DNA of 64,000 nt from Cellvibrio zantedeschiae. GTDB taxonomy: Bacteria > Pseudomonadota > Gammaproteobacteria > Pseudomonadales > Cellvibrionaceae. Each line of letters opens with the position of its first letter. The stretch's first letter is position 1. The stretch is from NCBI RefSeq assembly GCF_014652535.1, contig NZ_BMYZ01000005.1:62001-126000 (forward strand), written 5' to 3'. The notes beneath the pieces were generated by a model, which made no database searches, was not told the DNA's origin, and was given only the letters and a program-made list of their open reading frames with translations. A program made the translations under genes and the position numbers. This document shows, one piece after another, positions 52,442 to 63,104 of this stretch.

Positions 52442-54439
52442 CTATTTTGGCGCTGGCAAATTTGATTTAGATATGGGCATATATTTATCCAAAAACTGAT
52501 CGATTGCTTTGAATGTCGCGATACGATTTTCATTATTTGACAAATAATGATCTTCATCTGGCAATTCAAGATAAGTTACATTTTTTCCAGCTTTGGCCAA
52601 AGCATCGCGCATTTGGGTGCTGTGTTTTACGGGTACTTGGCGGTCGTCGTCGCCGTGTACCAATAACACTGGCACTTTGATTTTATCGGCAAAGTTAACG
52701 GGTGATATTTCTTTCAAATGCTTATTGTCGTTGCCGATTTGCTCATCGACAACATTGTATGAACTCCAAAATGCGCGACTGTCTTTTACCAATTCATACA
52801 CGTTACTTACGCCAGCTACACTCACTGCGCATTTATAAAAATCTGGTGTTTTAACCACACCCATAAGCGCTGCATAACCTCCATAGCTTGCACCTATAAT
52901 GCAGAGTGATTTTTCATCAGCAATACCGTCTGCAATTAATTTGCGTGCACCGTCTTCAATATCATCCTGCATTTCCATGCCCCAGTTTTTTAAACCGGCG
53001 TTACGGAATTCCAAGCCTTGTCCGGCTGAACCGCGGAAATTCATTTTTAAAACGGCATAACCTTTGTCGGCAAAATATTGCACCCAATAATCGAAATCAT
53101 CGTCATCGCGCGCAATGGGTCCACCGTGCGGAAAAATAATAGTTGCCAGTTTTTTACCGGGAGAATTTTTTGGCAAGGTTAAATAGGCTTCGATATTTAA
53201 ACCGTCGCGCGCCTTGTAGTCATAGCGTTTGCTGGATGCCATTGCCGCTGAATCCAACTGTTTATAACGATAGGCAACTGCATTTAATCGGATAGGATTA
53301 CGATGCCCCACGTAAAAAGTACCCGCATCTGTATCGCTGTTTGAAGACATCAAAAACGTTTGCATATCTTGTGAAAATGCATAGATATAATTTCTACTAT
53401 TAGGCATAGCCTTATCAATACTGGCTTGCAATTTTTTCAATTCGGGATCAAAAAAGGAGAAGCCACCATTCGCCGAATAGGTAATGCCGATTACATCTTT
53501 GGTTACCGGTGAATAAACCAATCTGCCATTAACGTCATAAACAGGATCTGCAAACACTAGCTCGCGTGCCAGGTTTTTATCGGTAAGATTTACTTTGAAA
53601 ATAGCGAGACGTTTTTCGTGGTAGGCACGAATATAAAGAATATTGGGATCAAGGCCAAATCCTAAAGGCGTTACTTCTTCCGCAGAAAAATCTTTATGGG
53701 ACCACACTTGTTGCCATTTTTCATCCGTCGTATTTTTTATGACAACTTTCTGGGTACCATCATCACCAATGTACATACCGGCACGAACGCGGTGTTGCCT
53801 ATCCGTCCACCACCCAAAAACATGATCTTCAGAACCTTGGTATACACGAGCTGTTTGCTCGCGGAAGTTGACTTTATAAACTCCTGCATAGGAATTACTG
53901 CCCATGGCGAGAGTTTGGTTAGTCGGTAACGCCAATAAAATACTGTCCGGTTCTTCAGGTAAGGTATCTACAACCAGATCTTGAGCCACGGGTATTACTT
54001 TGTAGCGTTTTAAAAAATTATTCGATAATGGTGTGAGTATTTGATCTTTTTCCAAATCAATAATCATCAAGCGGGATTCGCGGGTCTTTGCATTTACACG
54101 CGAACTGCCCACCCAAGTATCAATTTTGCTGGGGAATACCGTGCCCACTAAAAGTGTTTTTTCATCTTTCCAGGACACCCAATAAATATCGTATTTTTTA
54201 TTATCGGTAAACAGCACCAACTTTTTCTGGCCCGATTTTAAATCGGTAACCTGAACAGCTGTACCTTTGGTATTTTCTACATCGACGCGAACAATGGAAG
54301 AAATCTTTTCACCGCTAGGGGAAAGCCCCATTTGCGAGACATCCGGCAAACTGGCAAACGATTCAACGGGCAGTGCATTAACGCACAATGAGAACAAACT
54401 GCCAGCCACAACAGCCAGCATTTTCAGGGATTTATACAT
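52442..54439 (-). CDS. S9 family (prolyl oligopeptidase-like) peptidase
   Basis: A 665-residue exported serine peptidase. It has a signal peptide (1-22), then a beta-propeller-like region (about 30-390) and an alpha/beta-hydrolase domain (about 400-655). The catalytic triad is Ser in GASYGGYAAL, Asp in HGDDDRQVP and His in DEDHYL, with the oxyanion motif FPHGGP. It is closest to the acylaminoacyl-peptidase/dipeptidyl-peptidase IV group found in large numbers in this lineage. It should trim short peptides in the periplasm. It is monocistronic; no regulator is adjacent. Confidence 0.92.
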   Translation of the reverse strand: MYKSLKMLAVVAGSLFSLCVNALPVESFASLPDVSQMGLSPSGEKISSIVRVDVENTKGTAVQVTDLKSGQKKLVLFTDNKKYDIYWVSWKDEKTLLVGTVFPSKIDTWVGSSRVNAKTRESRLMIIDLEKDQILTPLSNNFLKRYKVIPVAQDLVVDTLPEEPDSILLALPTNQTLAMGSNSYAGVYKVNFREQTARVYQGSEDHVFGWWTDRQHRVRAGMYIGDDGTQKVVIKNTTDEKWQQVWSHKDFSAEEVTPLGFGLDPNILYIRAYHEKRLAIFKVNLTDKNLARELVFADPVYDVNGRLVYSPVTKDVIGITYSANGGFSFFDPELKKLQASIDKAMPNSRNYIYAFSQDMQTFLMSSNSDTDAGTFYVGHRNPIRLNAVAYRYKQLDSAAMASSKRYDYKARDGLNIEAYLTLPKNSPGKKLATIIFPHGGPIARDDDDFDYWVQYFADKGYAVLKMNFRGSAGQGLEFRNAGLKNWGMEMQDDIEDGARKLIADGIADEKSLCIIGASYGGYAALMGVVKTPDFYKCAVSVAGVSNVYELVKDSRAFWSSYNVVDEQIGNDNKHLKEISPVNFADKIKVPVLLVHGDDDRQVPVKHSTQMRDALAKAGKNVTYLELPDEDHYLSNNENRIATFKAIDQFLDKYMPISKSNLPAPK

Positions 54440-54517
54440 CCTTAACTCCTTGCAAATATATTTATTATTAAGAGCACTCCAGCCGAGCGCTTTTTAAACT
54501 TACTACAACATTCAGAT

Positions 54518-54901
54518 TTAAATCACCATCACACCATCAGCCTCAATCAAAGAAGCTCGTGGCAATTGGTTAATACCGATGGCGGCACGAGCGGGGAAAG
54601 GAGCAGAAAAGTATTGGCTCATGACTTCGTTAACTATGGGGAAATTCGCCAAATCCGTGAGATAAATATTTAATTTAACAATATCTTTCAGATCGCCATC
54701 GGCAGCCACGCAAACAGCACGCAAATTTTTAAACACTTGATGAGCCTGAGCTGCAAAATCGCCTTCCACTAATTGCATAGTGACCGGGTCTAGTGGGATT
54801 TGGCCAGACAAGTACACCGTGTTATTCACTTTAACGGCTTGAGAATAAGTACCTATGGCGGCTGGGGCGTTGTCACTGTGGATGATAGCTTTATTAGTCA
54901 T
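54518..54901 (-). CDS. RidA family protein (reactive imine deaminase)
   Basis: A 127-residue trimeric enzyme that hydrolyses reactive enamines/imines produced by PLP enzymes. Family motifs are [21 protein letters not shown] at the N-terminus and the C-terminal [13 protein letters not shown] with the substrate-binding Arg, then EADGVMVI. In Pseudomonas a RidA gene sits beside spoT; here an unknown secreted-protein gene is inserted between them. It is on the opposite strand from that gene. It may be monocistronic. Confidence 0.94.
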   Translation of the reverse strand: MTNKAIIHSDNAPAAIGTYSQAVKVNNTVYLSGQIPLDPVTMQLVEGDFAAQAHQVFKNLRAVCVAADGDLKDIVKLNIYLTDLANFPIVNEVMSQYFSAPFPARAAIGINQLPRASLIEADGVMVI

Positions 54902-55206
54902 GGTGATCCTTAAATCGCTGATAGAGCGGTAAATCGCCGGTTAAACCTAAACCTGACGAAACCTTAAATCGAAAGCAGCCGAGTATAAAGAAGCTCAACC
55001 ATCAAGGCCAGCCGGTGGGGCCGTTTCACAGGCTCGGCCCTTGAATAATGCCTGTAGCACCCTAAAAACGCTGAAATGGCCTGCCAATCCCGCTATTATG
55101 CCACCCGCGGCCACCGCGAAATTCAGATTGCGTTCATTGAAACCTCTCTATAGTCAGGCTGCCACCATTCTTTTACGTGTGTGTTTTTGATTACTACAGG
55201 ATCATC
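54902..55206. other. Intergenic region between ridA-like and the unknown secreted protein
   Basis: About 305 bases holding the divergent promoters. I see no strong -35/-10 pair, no repeat and no RNA gene. Confidence 0.4.
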
Positions 55207-56706
55207 ATGACTTACGCTAAAGCTTTAGCTTTTCCACTGTTATTTTCACTTTGCGCATCAGCATTTGCCGAAGACAAATCCGGAGTCTTCTCCAGTGATT
55301 TTGATGACGATTCCAAATGGGCCTTGGTATATGGCGCCGAACTCGAAACGGCCCATGCACACTCGGGCGATAAGTCCATTAAAGTTGAGAACGAAGCGTC
55401 CATTCGTACCAAATCCATGGTGGCAGAAGCAGGTACTATGGAAGTTTGGCTGCGTACTTCCGCCCCTGTTACCAATTACAAAATCAAAGTGCTAGTAAAT
55501 ACTTCGCTCAGCAATGATTCCGGCTGGGTGCAAGTAGGTACCTTGGAAGGCAACAACAACGACACCGAATATCATGCCAAGCGTGTGTCTGTTGATGACC
55601 CGGGCAAAAAATATATTCGTCTGGATATAGAATCCGTTGGCGGCACAACGAATATTGATGACATTTCTGTCGACCGCATTTTATTAAGCACTGCGCTGCA
55701 AAAAAATCAGCAACTGGTGTTTGATGAAGTCATGGGCAAATTGCGCGATGACCAAAGCTATCAAGTGCAAACCGAAGCCTTAAAAAAACTTGGCGAAACT
55801 TATACGTCGCAAATTGAAATCCAACGTCAATACATTGAATACTCAAACGGTATTTATTCCACTATTTCGTTAGTACTCGCGACATCTGAGCGCAGCAAAA
55901 TGGCCAACCCTTTGGGTTATGCTACCTTCAAACATGTTATTGACGATGTGAAGAAAGTTTCTTCACCCATTCAAAAAACTCGTTTGGATTCTTTGATTCG
56001 CCCCTTTGGTGACATTGCAACAGCATCTTTGAATGTTGTAACTGCCGGCGCATTTAATGCCTTTGCAGAACCTTTCAAATCCATCGTTGCAACCACATTT
56101 GAAAAATCATCTTACGAGAATGCAGGCGTTAGCAAAGAAGCGCAAAAGTTTGCCGAAAAAAATGGTTTAAATACTTATCAAACTGCTGAGAAATTTTTAG
56201 GCGAGATTGAAAAAGAATTAGCCAAGGCCAACGGCCTGGATAAGGATCTTGTCGACATACAAACGGAAGTCGATAGATTCCGCAAAGACTTAAGCAAACA
56301 TTTGAAAGATTATTTGGTGTACGGCGGCCAGGATAAACAATCAGAAAACTTTAACCGTGTGATGAGTAAAGATGACCAAATCCGTGCGACCGCGTTAAAA
56401 GCCATCAACGAAGGTTTTGCAAAACAAGCGGAGGCCGTACAAACACGTTCAAGCTCAAATGCGCAGTTGGTGCAGTTTATGTTGCGCGCTAATAGCAATA
56501 TTGATGAGCTACAGGAATACAAAGAGCGTTTCAATCAGATTACGTCCGCGATGATTACCTTCTACGACAAATTTGATAAATCGATTGCGCCCGACCAAAA
56601 CCCTTTCAGCAATGCAGATGACCGCAAAGCTTGGGAAATGCATGCGACAAAAACACGCAACTATATTCAACAATCGAAAGAAGCCTTTAAGAAAGCTTAT
56701 TTGTAA
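55207..56706 (+). CDS. Large secreted protein of unknown function (beta-sandwich plus helical region)
   Basis: A 499-residue exported protein with a signal peptide (1-21, ASAFA then EDK). Residues about 25-170 form a beta-sandwich resembling a carbohydrate-binding/jelly-roll module (DSKWALVYGAELETAHAHSG, then SIRTKSMVAEAGTMEVWLRT, and a final SVGGTTNIDDISVDRI typical of CBM-like folds). The rest, about 175-499, is helical and coiled-coil-like, rich in Lys/Gln/Glu, without recognised catalytic residues. The ATG at 55207 is used rather than an upstream one that would misplace the signal. No family is known to me. It is a single gene with a terminator after it. Confidence 0.8.
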   Translation: MTYAKALAFPLLFSLCASAFAEDKSGVFSSDFDDDSKWALVYGAELETAHAHSGDKSIKVENEASIRTKSMVAEAGTMEVWLRTSAPVTNYKIKVLVNTSLSNDSGWVQVGTLEGNNNDTEYHAKRVSVDDPGKKYIRLDIESVGGTTNIDDISVDRILLSTALQKNQQLVFDEVMGKLRDDQSYQVQTEALKKLGETYTSQIEIQRQYIEYSNGIYSTISLVLATSERSKMANPLGYATFKHVIDDVKKVSSPIQKTRLDSLIRPFGDIATASLNVVTAGAFNAFAEPFKSIVATTFEKSSYENAGVSKEAQKFAEKNGLNTYQTAEKFLGEIEKELAKANGLDKDLVDIQTEVDRFRKDLSKHLKDYLVYGGQDKQSENFNRVMSKDDQIRATALKAINEGFAKQAEAVQTRSSSNAQLVQFMLRANSNIDELQEYKERFNQITSAMITFYDKFDKSIAPDQNPFSNADDRKAWEMHATKTRNYIQQSKEAFKKAYL

Positions 56707-56722
56707 TTGTCGAGCAAAAATA

Positions 56723-56752
56723 AAAAGGCCTGCAGAGATGCAAGCCTTTTTT
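56723..56752. terminator. Bidirectional terminator between the secreted-protein gene and spoT
   Basis: AAGGC-TGCA / TGCA-GCCTT stem with small mismatch, A run before and T run after, between converging genes. Confidence 0.82.
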
Positions 56753-56791
56753 ATTCTTCGCTAAATAGTGAGTCGTCGGCAACAAGTTAAA

Positions 56792-58903
56792 TTAATTCTT
56801 ACTACGATGAATCCTAATCACAAAACTCATCAAACGTATGCGCCGTAAAATATTGGCGAGGTGAACGCGGTTTTGTACACCGATGCAGAGATTAATCACG
56901 CTGTTGTGTGCATCGCGCTCTTGTACATTGATATGTTCAATACTGCCCGCTTCTTCGTTAATACGGTTGGCGATAGTGGCGATAATGCCACGTTCGCTTT
57001 TCACTTCAACACGCACATCCACCAAAAATTCACCGCTTACATTTGCAGCCCAATTAACCTGGCTAATTTTTTCCGGGCTGCTACGTAAATCTGCAATATT
57101 GCGGCACGTATCCTGGTGAATAACCAAACCTTTTCCTGAACTAATGTGGCCCACAATTGGGTCACCGGGAATGGGGCGGCAGCAGCGCGCAAAGCTAATC
57201 ATCATGCCCTCGGCGGAATCGATGGTGATGGGTGCGTTGGTGCTGGTGCGAACTTTTATATCCGTTTCTGGTTTCAACAATTTCGCAACTGTCATCGCAA
57301 TGCGATTACCTAAGCCAATATCTTCCAGCAATGCATCGAGCGATTCCATTTTGGTATCGAGCAATAATTTTTGTTGTTGCTCGTCGCTAAGCTGTTCGTA
57401 ATTCATTTGCAAATCACTAAACGCTTTGCTCAATAAACGGCGGCCCAGTGCAATAGATTGATGATGGCGTTGGTTTTTCAAGAAATGACGAATCGCACTA
57501 CGTGCTTTTCCAGATACTGCAAAATTCAACCAGTTTGGATTTGGTTGCGCACCTTGTGCAGTCATGATGGTAACTTTTTGACCGCTCGATAAAGGCTGCG
57601 AAAGTGGCGCAAGGCGCCCATTAATTCGGCAAGCAACACAGGCATTGCCAACATCAGTATGCACAGCGTAAGCAAAATCTACCGCGGTTGCGCCCGTGGG
57701 CAATTCAACAATTTTTCCTTTGGGCGTGAACACGTAAACTTCATCGGGGAAGAGATCGATTTTTACGTTTTCAATGAATTCGAGCGAGTCGCCGGCACGG
57801 CGCTGCATTTCCAGCAAACCTTGCACCCATTGGCGCGCACGGTTGTGACTGATGTTCACTGTATCGCTGCTATTAGATTTATAAAGAAAGTGCGCGGCGA
57901 TTCCACTGTTCGCCATTTCATCCATTTCTTTGGTGCGAATTTGCACTTCAATCGGAACACCGTGCATCCCAACCAAAACTGTATGCAAAGATTGGTAGCC
58001 GTTGGCTTTTGGAATGGCGATGTAATCTTTAAATTCGCCCGCAACCGGTTTATATAAATTGTGCACTACGCCGAGTGCTCGGTAGCACGTGTCCACGCTG
58101 TCCACAATAATGCGGAAGGCGTAAACATCCATAATTTCTTTAAAGAATTTTTTCTTGGTGCGCATCTTTTCGTAGATGCTGAACAAATGTTTTTCACGGC
58201 CAATCACAATCGCCGTTAAATTTTCGCTGGTTAAACGTTTTTCCAATGCCGTTTGAATTTGCTCGACCAATTCTTTCCGATTGCCGCGCGCACTTTTTAG
58301 TGCTGCCTGCAAACGCGTGGCACGCAAAGGGTACATGGTATAGAAGCCGCGATCTTCCAATTCCAAACGCAAATCGTTCATTCCTAAACGATGAGCGATG
58401 GGTGCGTAAATTTCCAAAGTTTCTTTTGCAATGCGGCGTTTTTTTTCGGGTGGCATGGCACCGAGTGTGCGCATGTTATGCAAGCGGTCGGCAAGTTTTA
58501 CCAGAATCACGCGCAAATCGTTGGCCATTGCCAGGGCCATTTTCTGGAAGTTCTCGGCCTGTTTTTCGGCGTGGGATTCAAATTCAATTTGGGTGAGTTT
58601 ACTCACACCATCCACCAAATCTGCCACCGAATCGCCGAATTGTGCGGCTATGGCTTTTTTGCTGATGCCAGTGTCTTCAATTACATCGTGCAACATGGCC
58701 GCCATCAGGCTTTGGTGATCCATGTGCATGGTGGCAAGAATATCGGCTACGGCGAGGGGGTGGGTGATGTAGGCTTCGCCACTGCGGCGCTTTTGACCAT
58801 CGTGGGCTTGCTCGGCATAGTAATAGGCACGCCTCACCAAATTAATTTGGGGCGCTTCCAGATAAGACGAAAGCCGATGGCTTAAGGCTTCTATGGTTTG
58901 CAA
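56792..58903 (-). CDS. spoT: Bifunctional (p)ppGpp synthetase/hydrolase SpoT
   Basis: A 703-residue RSH enzyme. The N-terminal hydrolase HD motif is AAMLHDVIEDTG, the synthetase domain has KDYIAIPKANGYQSLHTVLVG, the TGS domain is VYVFTPKGKIVELPTG, and an ACT domain ends the protein. Both catalytic halves look intact, so it should make and degrade (p)ppGpp. It is downstream of gmk-rpoZ as in Pseudomonas, but a terminator lies between rpoZ and spoT, so it probably has its own promoter as well. Confidence 0.97.
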   Translation of the reverse strand: MQTIEALSHRLSSYLEAPQINLVRRAYYYAEQAHDGQKRRSGEAYITHPLAVADILATMHMDHQSLMAAMLHDVIEDTGISKKAIAAQFGDSVADLVDGVSKLTQIEFESHAEKQAENFQKMALAMANDLRVILVKLADRLHNMRTLGAMPPEKKRRIAKETLEIYAPIAHRLGMNDLRLELEDRGFYTMYPLRATRLQAALKSARGNRKELVEQIQTALEKRLTSENLTAIVIGREKHLFSIYEKMRTKKKFFKEIMDVYAFRIIVDSVDTCYRALGVVHNLYKPVAGEFKDYIAIPKANGYQSLHTVLVGMHGVPIEVQIRTKEMDEMANSGIAAHFLYKSNSSDTVNISHNRARQWVQGLLEMQRRAGDSLEFIENVKIDLFPDEVYVFTPKGKIVELPTGATAVDFAYAVHTDVGNACVACRINGRLAPLSQPLSSGQKVTIMTAQGAQPNPNWLNFAVSGKARSAIRHFLKNQRHHQSIALGRRLLSKAFSDLQMNYEQLSDEQQQKLLLDTKMESLDALLEDIGLGNRIAMTVAKLLKPETDIKVRTSTNAPITIDSAEGMMISFARCCRPIPGDPIVGHISSGKGLVIHQDTCRNIADLRSSPEKISQVNWAANVSGEFLVDVRVEVKSERGIIATIANRINEEAGSIEHINVQERDAHNSVINLCIGVQNRVHLANILRRIRLMSFVIRIHRSKN

Positions 58904-58995
58904 TGCGTGCTCCGAACAGAAAATTTATAACATTAATCTAACAGTTACCCGAAGTGTAACGCCAAACACTGAACAAGAGGTGAATTTTAGGCAAC

Positions 58996-59031
58996 AAAAA
59001 ACCCGCTGAATCTGAGACTTAGCGGGTTTTT
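58996..59031. terminator. Terminator between rpoZ and spoT
   Basis: ACCCGCT/AGCGGGT stem with A and T runs on the two sides. It lies 20 bases after the rpoZ stop and could limit read-through into spoT. Confidence 0.85.
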
Positions 59032-59050
59032 AACACAGCTCGCGACGAAA

Positions 59051-59302
59051 TTAAATCTCGTTGTCGTATACGCGCTCTGGTTTTGGTTGTGGCAGAGTTT
59101 CTTTTTCCAAAAGAATGCTTGAATCGATAAAGCCTTCTTCGATTTCACGCAGGGCGATAACGGTTGGTTTATCGTTCTCTGGCGCTACGTGCGGCTCTTT
59201 ACCACCAATCGCCAATTGACGTGCGCGACGGCTGCTAACCATAACCAACTCAAAGCGGTTATCAACGTGGTTCAAACAATCTTCAACAGTAATACGTGCC
59301 AT
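59051..59302 (-). CDS. rpoZ: RNA polymerase omega subunit
   Basis: An 83-residue omega subunit that helps assemble RNA polymerase around beta-prime and forms part of the ppGpp binding site. It shows the family start [20 protein letters not shown], then SSRRARQL, and [12 protein letters not shown]. It lies between gmk and spoT, the usual gammaproteobacterial order. Confidence 0.98.
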   Translation of the reverse strand: MARITVEDCLNHVDNRFELVMVSSRRARQLAIGGKEPHVAPENDKPTVIALREIEEGFIDSSILLEKETLPQPKPERVYDNEI

Positions 59303-59419
59303 AACTTAGTACTCAGCAAAAACGCGGCGAATGCCGCCTTAAAAAAGTGGGCGCATTATGCGCTAGATCAGGCAAAACTGCCAAGCGCTGCTTATAAAAT
59401 AACCGCCACGGGGTGCCGG

Positions 59420-60097
<678 letters not shown>

Positions 60098-60191
60098 TTA
60101 TGGGCGGCCGCGCCGCGCTTACTGTAATTTAACTCTTTCCAGCCCGGTAACTTGTGGCATAGTAGCCACACTTCCTGCCCAGATCTTAACC

Positions 60192-60419
60192 ATGCTGCAA
60201 CAACTTTTATCCATCACCCAAACTGCTGAACGACTACGCGTTCGCCCGGATTACGTACGTGAATTGGTGCGCAAAAAACGGCTCACGTTTATTCACGGTG
60301 AACAATTAGACGCCGCGCAAGTAGAAAAACTCGCCAAGCTTATGGATAAACTCCGCAACAACGGCATAGCGACCTTGGTACAAATAGTCGATGACAAGGG
60401 CGAACTGGAATCTGAATAG
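60192..60419 (+). CDS. Small helix-turn-helix protein (excisionase/MerR-like fold)
   Basis: A 75-residue protein, probably DNA-binding. LLSITQTAERLRVRPDYVRE, followed by LVRKKRLTFIHGEQLDAA, is a short winged-helix/HTH of the excisionase (SinR/MerR-type) shape. I start at the ATG 60192; upstream in-frame starts run through a frame overlapping the gmk promoter region. It is divergent from gmk and ends in a hairpin shared with the OYE gene. Not linked to any mobile element here, so a local regulatory role is possible. Confidence 0.6.
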   Translation: MLQQLLSITQTAERLRVRPDYVRELVRKKRLTFIHGEQLDAAQVEKLAKLMDKLRNNGIATLVQIVDDKGELESE

Positions 60420-60441
60420 CCACGCGGCTAACCAAAACGAA

Positions 60442-60465
60442 AAAACTCAGCCGAAGCTGAGTTTT
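60442..60465. terminator. Bidirectional terminator between the HTH gene and the OYE gene
   Basis: AAAACTCAGC/GCTGAGTTTT, 10-bp perfect stem with a 4-base loop, A-rich before and T-rich after, between converging genes. Confidence 0.87.
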
Positions 60466-60484
60466 GGTAGGCGTAAATTAAAAC

Positions 60485-61543
60485 TTAGGTCGCTGCAGGA
60501 TAATCCGTGTAACCCACCGCCGTTGCCCCATATACCGTATCCCAATGCACCTCTGCCAAAGGCAAACCTTGCTGGAAGCGCGCCAACAAATCCGGGTTGG
60601 CAATGTATTTCGAACCAAAAGCCACCGCCGTAGCGCCACCGCTATTAATTAAAGCCTCTGCGGATTCTTGCGTGAATTTTTCGTTGGCGATGTAGGCGCC
60701 ACCGAAAGCAGCCTTGATTTTATCGCCGATAGAATCTTCATCTTGATATTCGCGTGCGCAGATAAATGCAATCTTGCGCTTAGCCAATTCGCTCGCCAAA
60801 TAGGTAAATAGCGCCACCGGATTTGAATCACCCATGGTATGTCCGTCGCCACGCGGTGCTATGTGAAAACCAACGCGACCAGCGCCCCACACCGAGATAA
60901 CCGCATCGGCAATTTCCAACGCAAAACGCGCGCGGTTTTCAATAGAACCGCCATATTGATCGGTACGGTGGTTGGTGCTGTCTTGCAGGAATTGGTCGAT
61001 CAAATAACCGTTGGCACCATGAATTTCCACACCATCAAAACCTGCCGCCTTGGCATTTTCAGCACCCTTACGGAAAGCCTCCACAATGCCCGGAATCTCA
61101 CTGGTCTCCAATGCGCGGGGAGTTACATAAGCCTTTTCCGGGCGCACAAGGCTGACATGGCCGCTCGGTACAATAGCACTTGGGGCGACTGGCAACTCAC
61201 CATTTAAAAACATAGGGTGGGAAATACGGCCAACATGCCACAACTGAAGCAGAATCTTGCCGCCTTTGGCGTGTACCGCGCTGGTAACTTTTTTCCAGCC
61301 CTGGACTTGCTCATCAGACCAGATGCCCGGTGTACGTGCGTAGCCGACACCCATGGGCGTTACTGCGGTAGCTTCACTAATAATGAGGCCTGCGTTGCTG
61401 CGTTGCGAATAATAAGTCGCCATTAAATCATTGGGAACGCGGTTATCAGTACCTGTGCCGCGCGAGCGCGTCAGGGGCGCCATGATGACGCGATTAGCCA
61501 ACTGCAAATCGCCAATTTGTACAGGCTCAAATAAAACAGACAT
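60485..61543 (-). CDS. Alkene reductase, old yellow enzyme family
   Basis: A 352-residue FMN-dependent (beta/alpha)8 barrel reductase (NemA/OYE type) using NADPH to reduce activated alkenes, nitroesters or similar electrophiles. It has MAPLTRSRGTGTDNRVPNDL, the His-Asn substrate pair in EIHGANGYLIDQFLQDSTN, TDQYGGSIENRARF, and the FMN-phosphate end GSKYIANPDLL. The length fits. It is convergent with the HTH gene. The in vivo substrate is unknown. No TetR/NemR regulator is adjacent. Confidence 0.95.
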   Translation of the reverse strand: MSVLFEPVQIGDLQLANRVIMAPLTRSRGTGTDNRVPNDLMATYYSQRSNAGLIISEATAVTPMGVGYARTPGIWSDEQVQGWKKVTSAVHAKGGKILLQLWHVGRISHPMFLNGELPVAPSAIVPSGHVSLVRPEKAYVTPRALETSEIPGIVEAFRKGAENAKAAGFDGVEIHGANGYLIDQFLQDSTNHRTDQYGGSIENRARFALEIADAVISVWGAGRVGFHIAPRGDGHTMGDSNPVALFTYLASELAKRKIAFICAREYQDEDSIGDKIKAAFGGAYIANEKFTQESAEALINSGGATAVAFGSKYIANPDLLARFQQGLPLAEVHWDTVYGATAVGYTDYPAAT

Positions 61544-61686
61544 AAAACCACCTCAGGAATACACGAATCATCAACAAAACAACCACAGGGATTGCGCTGA
61601 TAACTCAATGAGGTAGGCAGAGCAAAACTTCAAGGCGAACCTCTTAAGTGATTACAAATATCATGTGGCCTAAAGACGGCATTTTT

Positions 61687-63057
61687 TTAAAAGCCGTATG
61701 GCTTGCGCTGTACGCGACTCAAATATTTATTTGCATCATCGTCATCGATGAACTTTTCTTTTACCGGATTCCAACGCAATTTTCGTTTGGTGTGCATAGC
61801 AATGTGGTGCAACAAACAGGTTGAACAAGCGCGATGGCCAATTTCAGCCGTCGCAATATTCGGTTTGCGGGAAATTATTGAATCCAGCCAATTCCCATGT
61901 TGTTCTTCACTGCGATACAAATGAATTTCGTTAGGACCAATAACGCTGCTCAATATTTTGGGATCGCTCGCCGTGAGCGGATCAATTTTTGGGCCGCTTG
62001 GATCACTCGCCGTAACTGGGCCACTGCGCGTCACAAAAATCCAACCGTCTTCGCCAATAAATTTAACACCGTTGGGTAAATCGCCCGAGATTGTCATAAG
62101 CACGCCGTTGGCGTAGCGTGCAAATGTTTTAAATTTTCCGTGCACATTCCATAAGCCGCTGGTGGGAAATTCTGCATCGCCCCAAATTTCAATGGGACCC
62201 GTGTGTTCGGTATCCATCCCCCAATGCGCAATATCGACGTGATGCGTGCCCCAACCGGTAATCATCCCCGAGCCAAATTGCTCGCAGCGCAACCACCCCG
62301 GGCGATCAAAACCAACCTGTGGATGCACGCGCGTTTCGGTGTAATAAACTTCAGGTGTAGAACCCAACCAGGCATCGTAATTAAGATTAGGCGGCACTGG
62401 CATTGGCGGCGCCTCCGGGCCCGAAGGGTCACCCGGCAAACCAATTTCAACTTCCAAAATTTTTCCAACACGGCCATTGCGCACTAACTCACACGCACGA
62501 TGAAATTGTGGCCAGGGATTTAACGAGCGCTGTTGCGAACCAATTTGTAAAATTTGTTTGCTTTTGGCAACTGTATTGGCGAGCTGACGTCCCTCATGAA
62601 TCGTTAGCGATACCGGCTTCTGCAAATACACATCTTTCTTTGCACGAATTGCATGCGCTGCTAAAACGGCGTGCTGGTGATCTGGAGTTGAAATAATAAC
62701 GGCATCAATATCTTTATTGGCAAGTAAATCACGGTAATTAGAATAGGTAAGAGTGCCGTTGTAATCGCGCGCTGTTTTCTTCGCATAATTTTCATCAACC
62801 AATTGCTTGCCTGCTGCAAGCCGATTGGTATCGACATCACACACTGCCAGTACATGCGCGTGATCATATTTCCAAACTTCTGGCATATCATGACTACGCG
62901 AGATTCGGCCCACTCCTATAGCACCCACATTAATGCGATTGCTCGGTGCATTTTTTCCAAATACGCTGGAGGGAACAATAAGCGGAAATCCAACGGCTGC
63001 CGTTACACCAATACCTGATTTTAAAAATTTACGTCGACTAAATTTGTTATTTTTCAT
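61687..63057 (-). CDS. Tat-exported Gfo/Idh/MocA family oxidoreductase
   Basis: A 456-residue NAD(P)-dependent oxidoreductase of the glucose-fructose oxidoreductase fold. It has a twin-arginine signal (FSRRKFLKSGIGVTAAVG), Rossmann loop NVGAIGVGRISR, the EKP-like motif LQKPVSLT (Glu replaced by Gln), and the C-terminal domain with GWGTHHVDIAHWGMD. Such exported forms occur in sugar or glycan processing clusters. It lies next to a second Gfo/Idh/MocA gene, so the pair may act on the same sugar. The substrate is not predictable. Confidence 0.9.
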   Translation of the reverse strand: MKNNKFSRRKFLKSGIGVTAAVGFPLIVPSSVFGKNAPSNRINVGAIGVGRISRSHDMPEVWKYDHAHVLAVCDVDTNRLAAGKQLVDENYAKKTARDYNGTLTYSNYRDLLANKDIDAVIISTPDHQHAVLAAHAIRAKKDVYLQKPVSLTIHEGRQLANTVAKSKQILQIGSQQRSLNPWPQFHRACELVRNGRVGKILEVEIGLPGDPSGPEAPPMPVPPNLNYDAWLGSTPEVYYTETRVHPQVGFDRPGWLRCEQFGSGMITGWGTHHVDIAHWGMDTEHTGPIEIWGDAEFPTSGLWNVHGKFKTFARYANGVLMTISGDLPNGVKFIGEDGWIFVTRSGPVTASDPSGPKIDPLTASDPKILSSVIGPNEIHLYRSEEQHGNWLDSIISRKPNIATAEIGHRACSTCLLHHIAMHTKRKLRWNPVKEKFIDDDDANKYLSRVQRKPYGF

Positions 63058-63104
63058 ACTGGCACCTTATGCGCTTTGTTTGCATTGGTCGTTCAACTAT
63101 TCGA

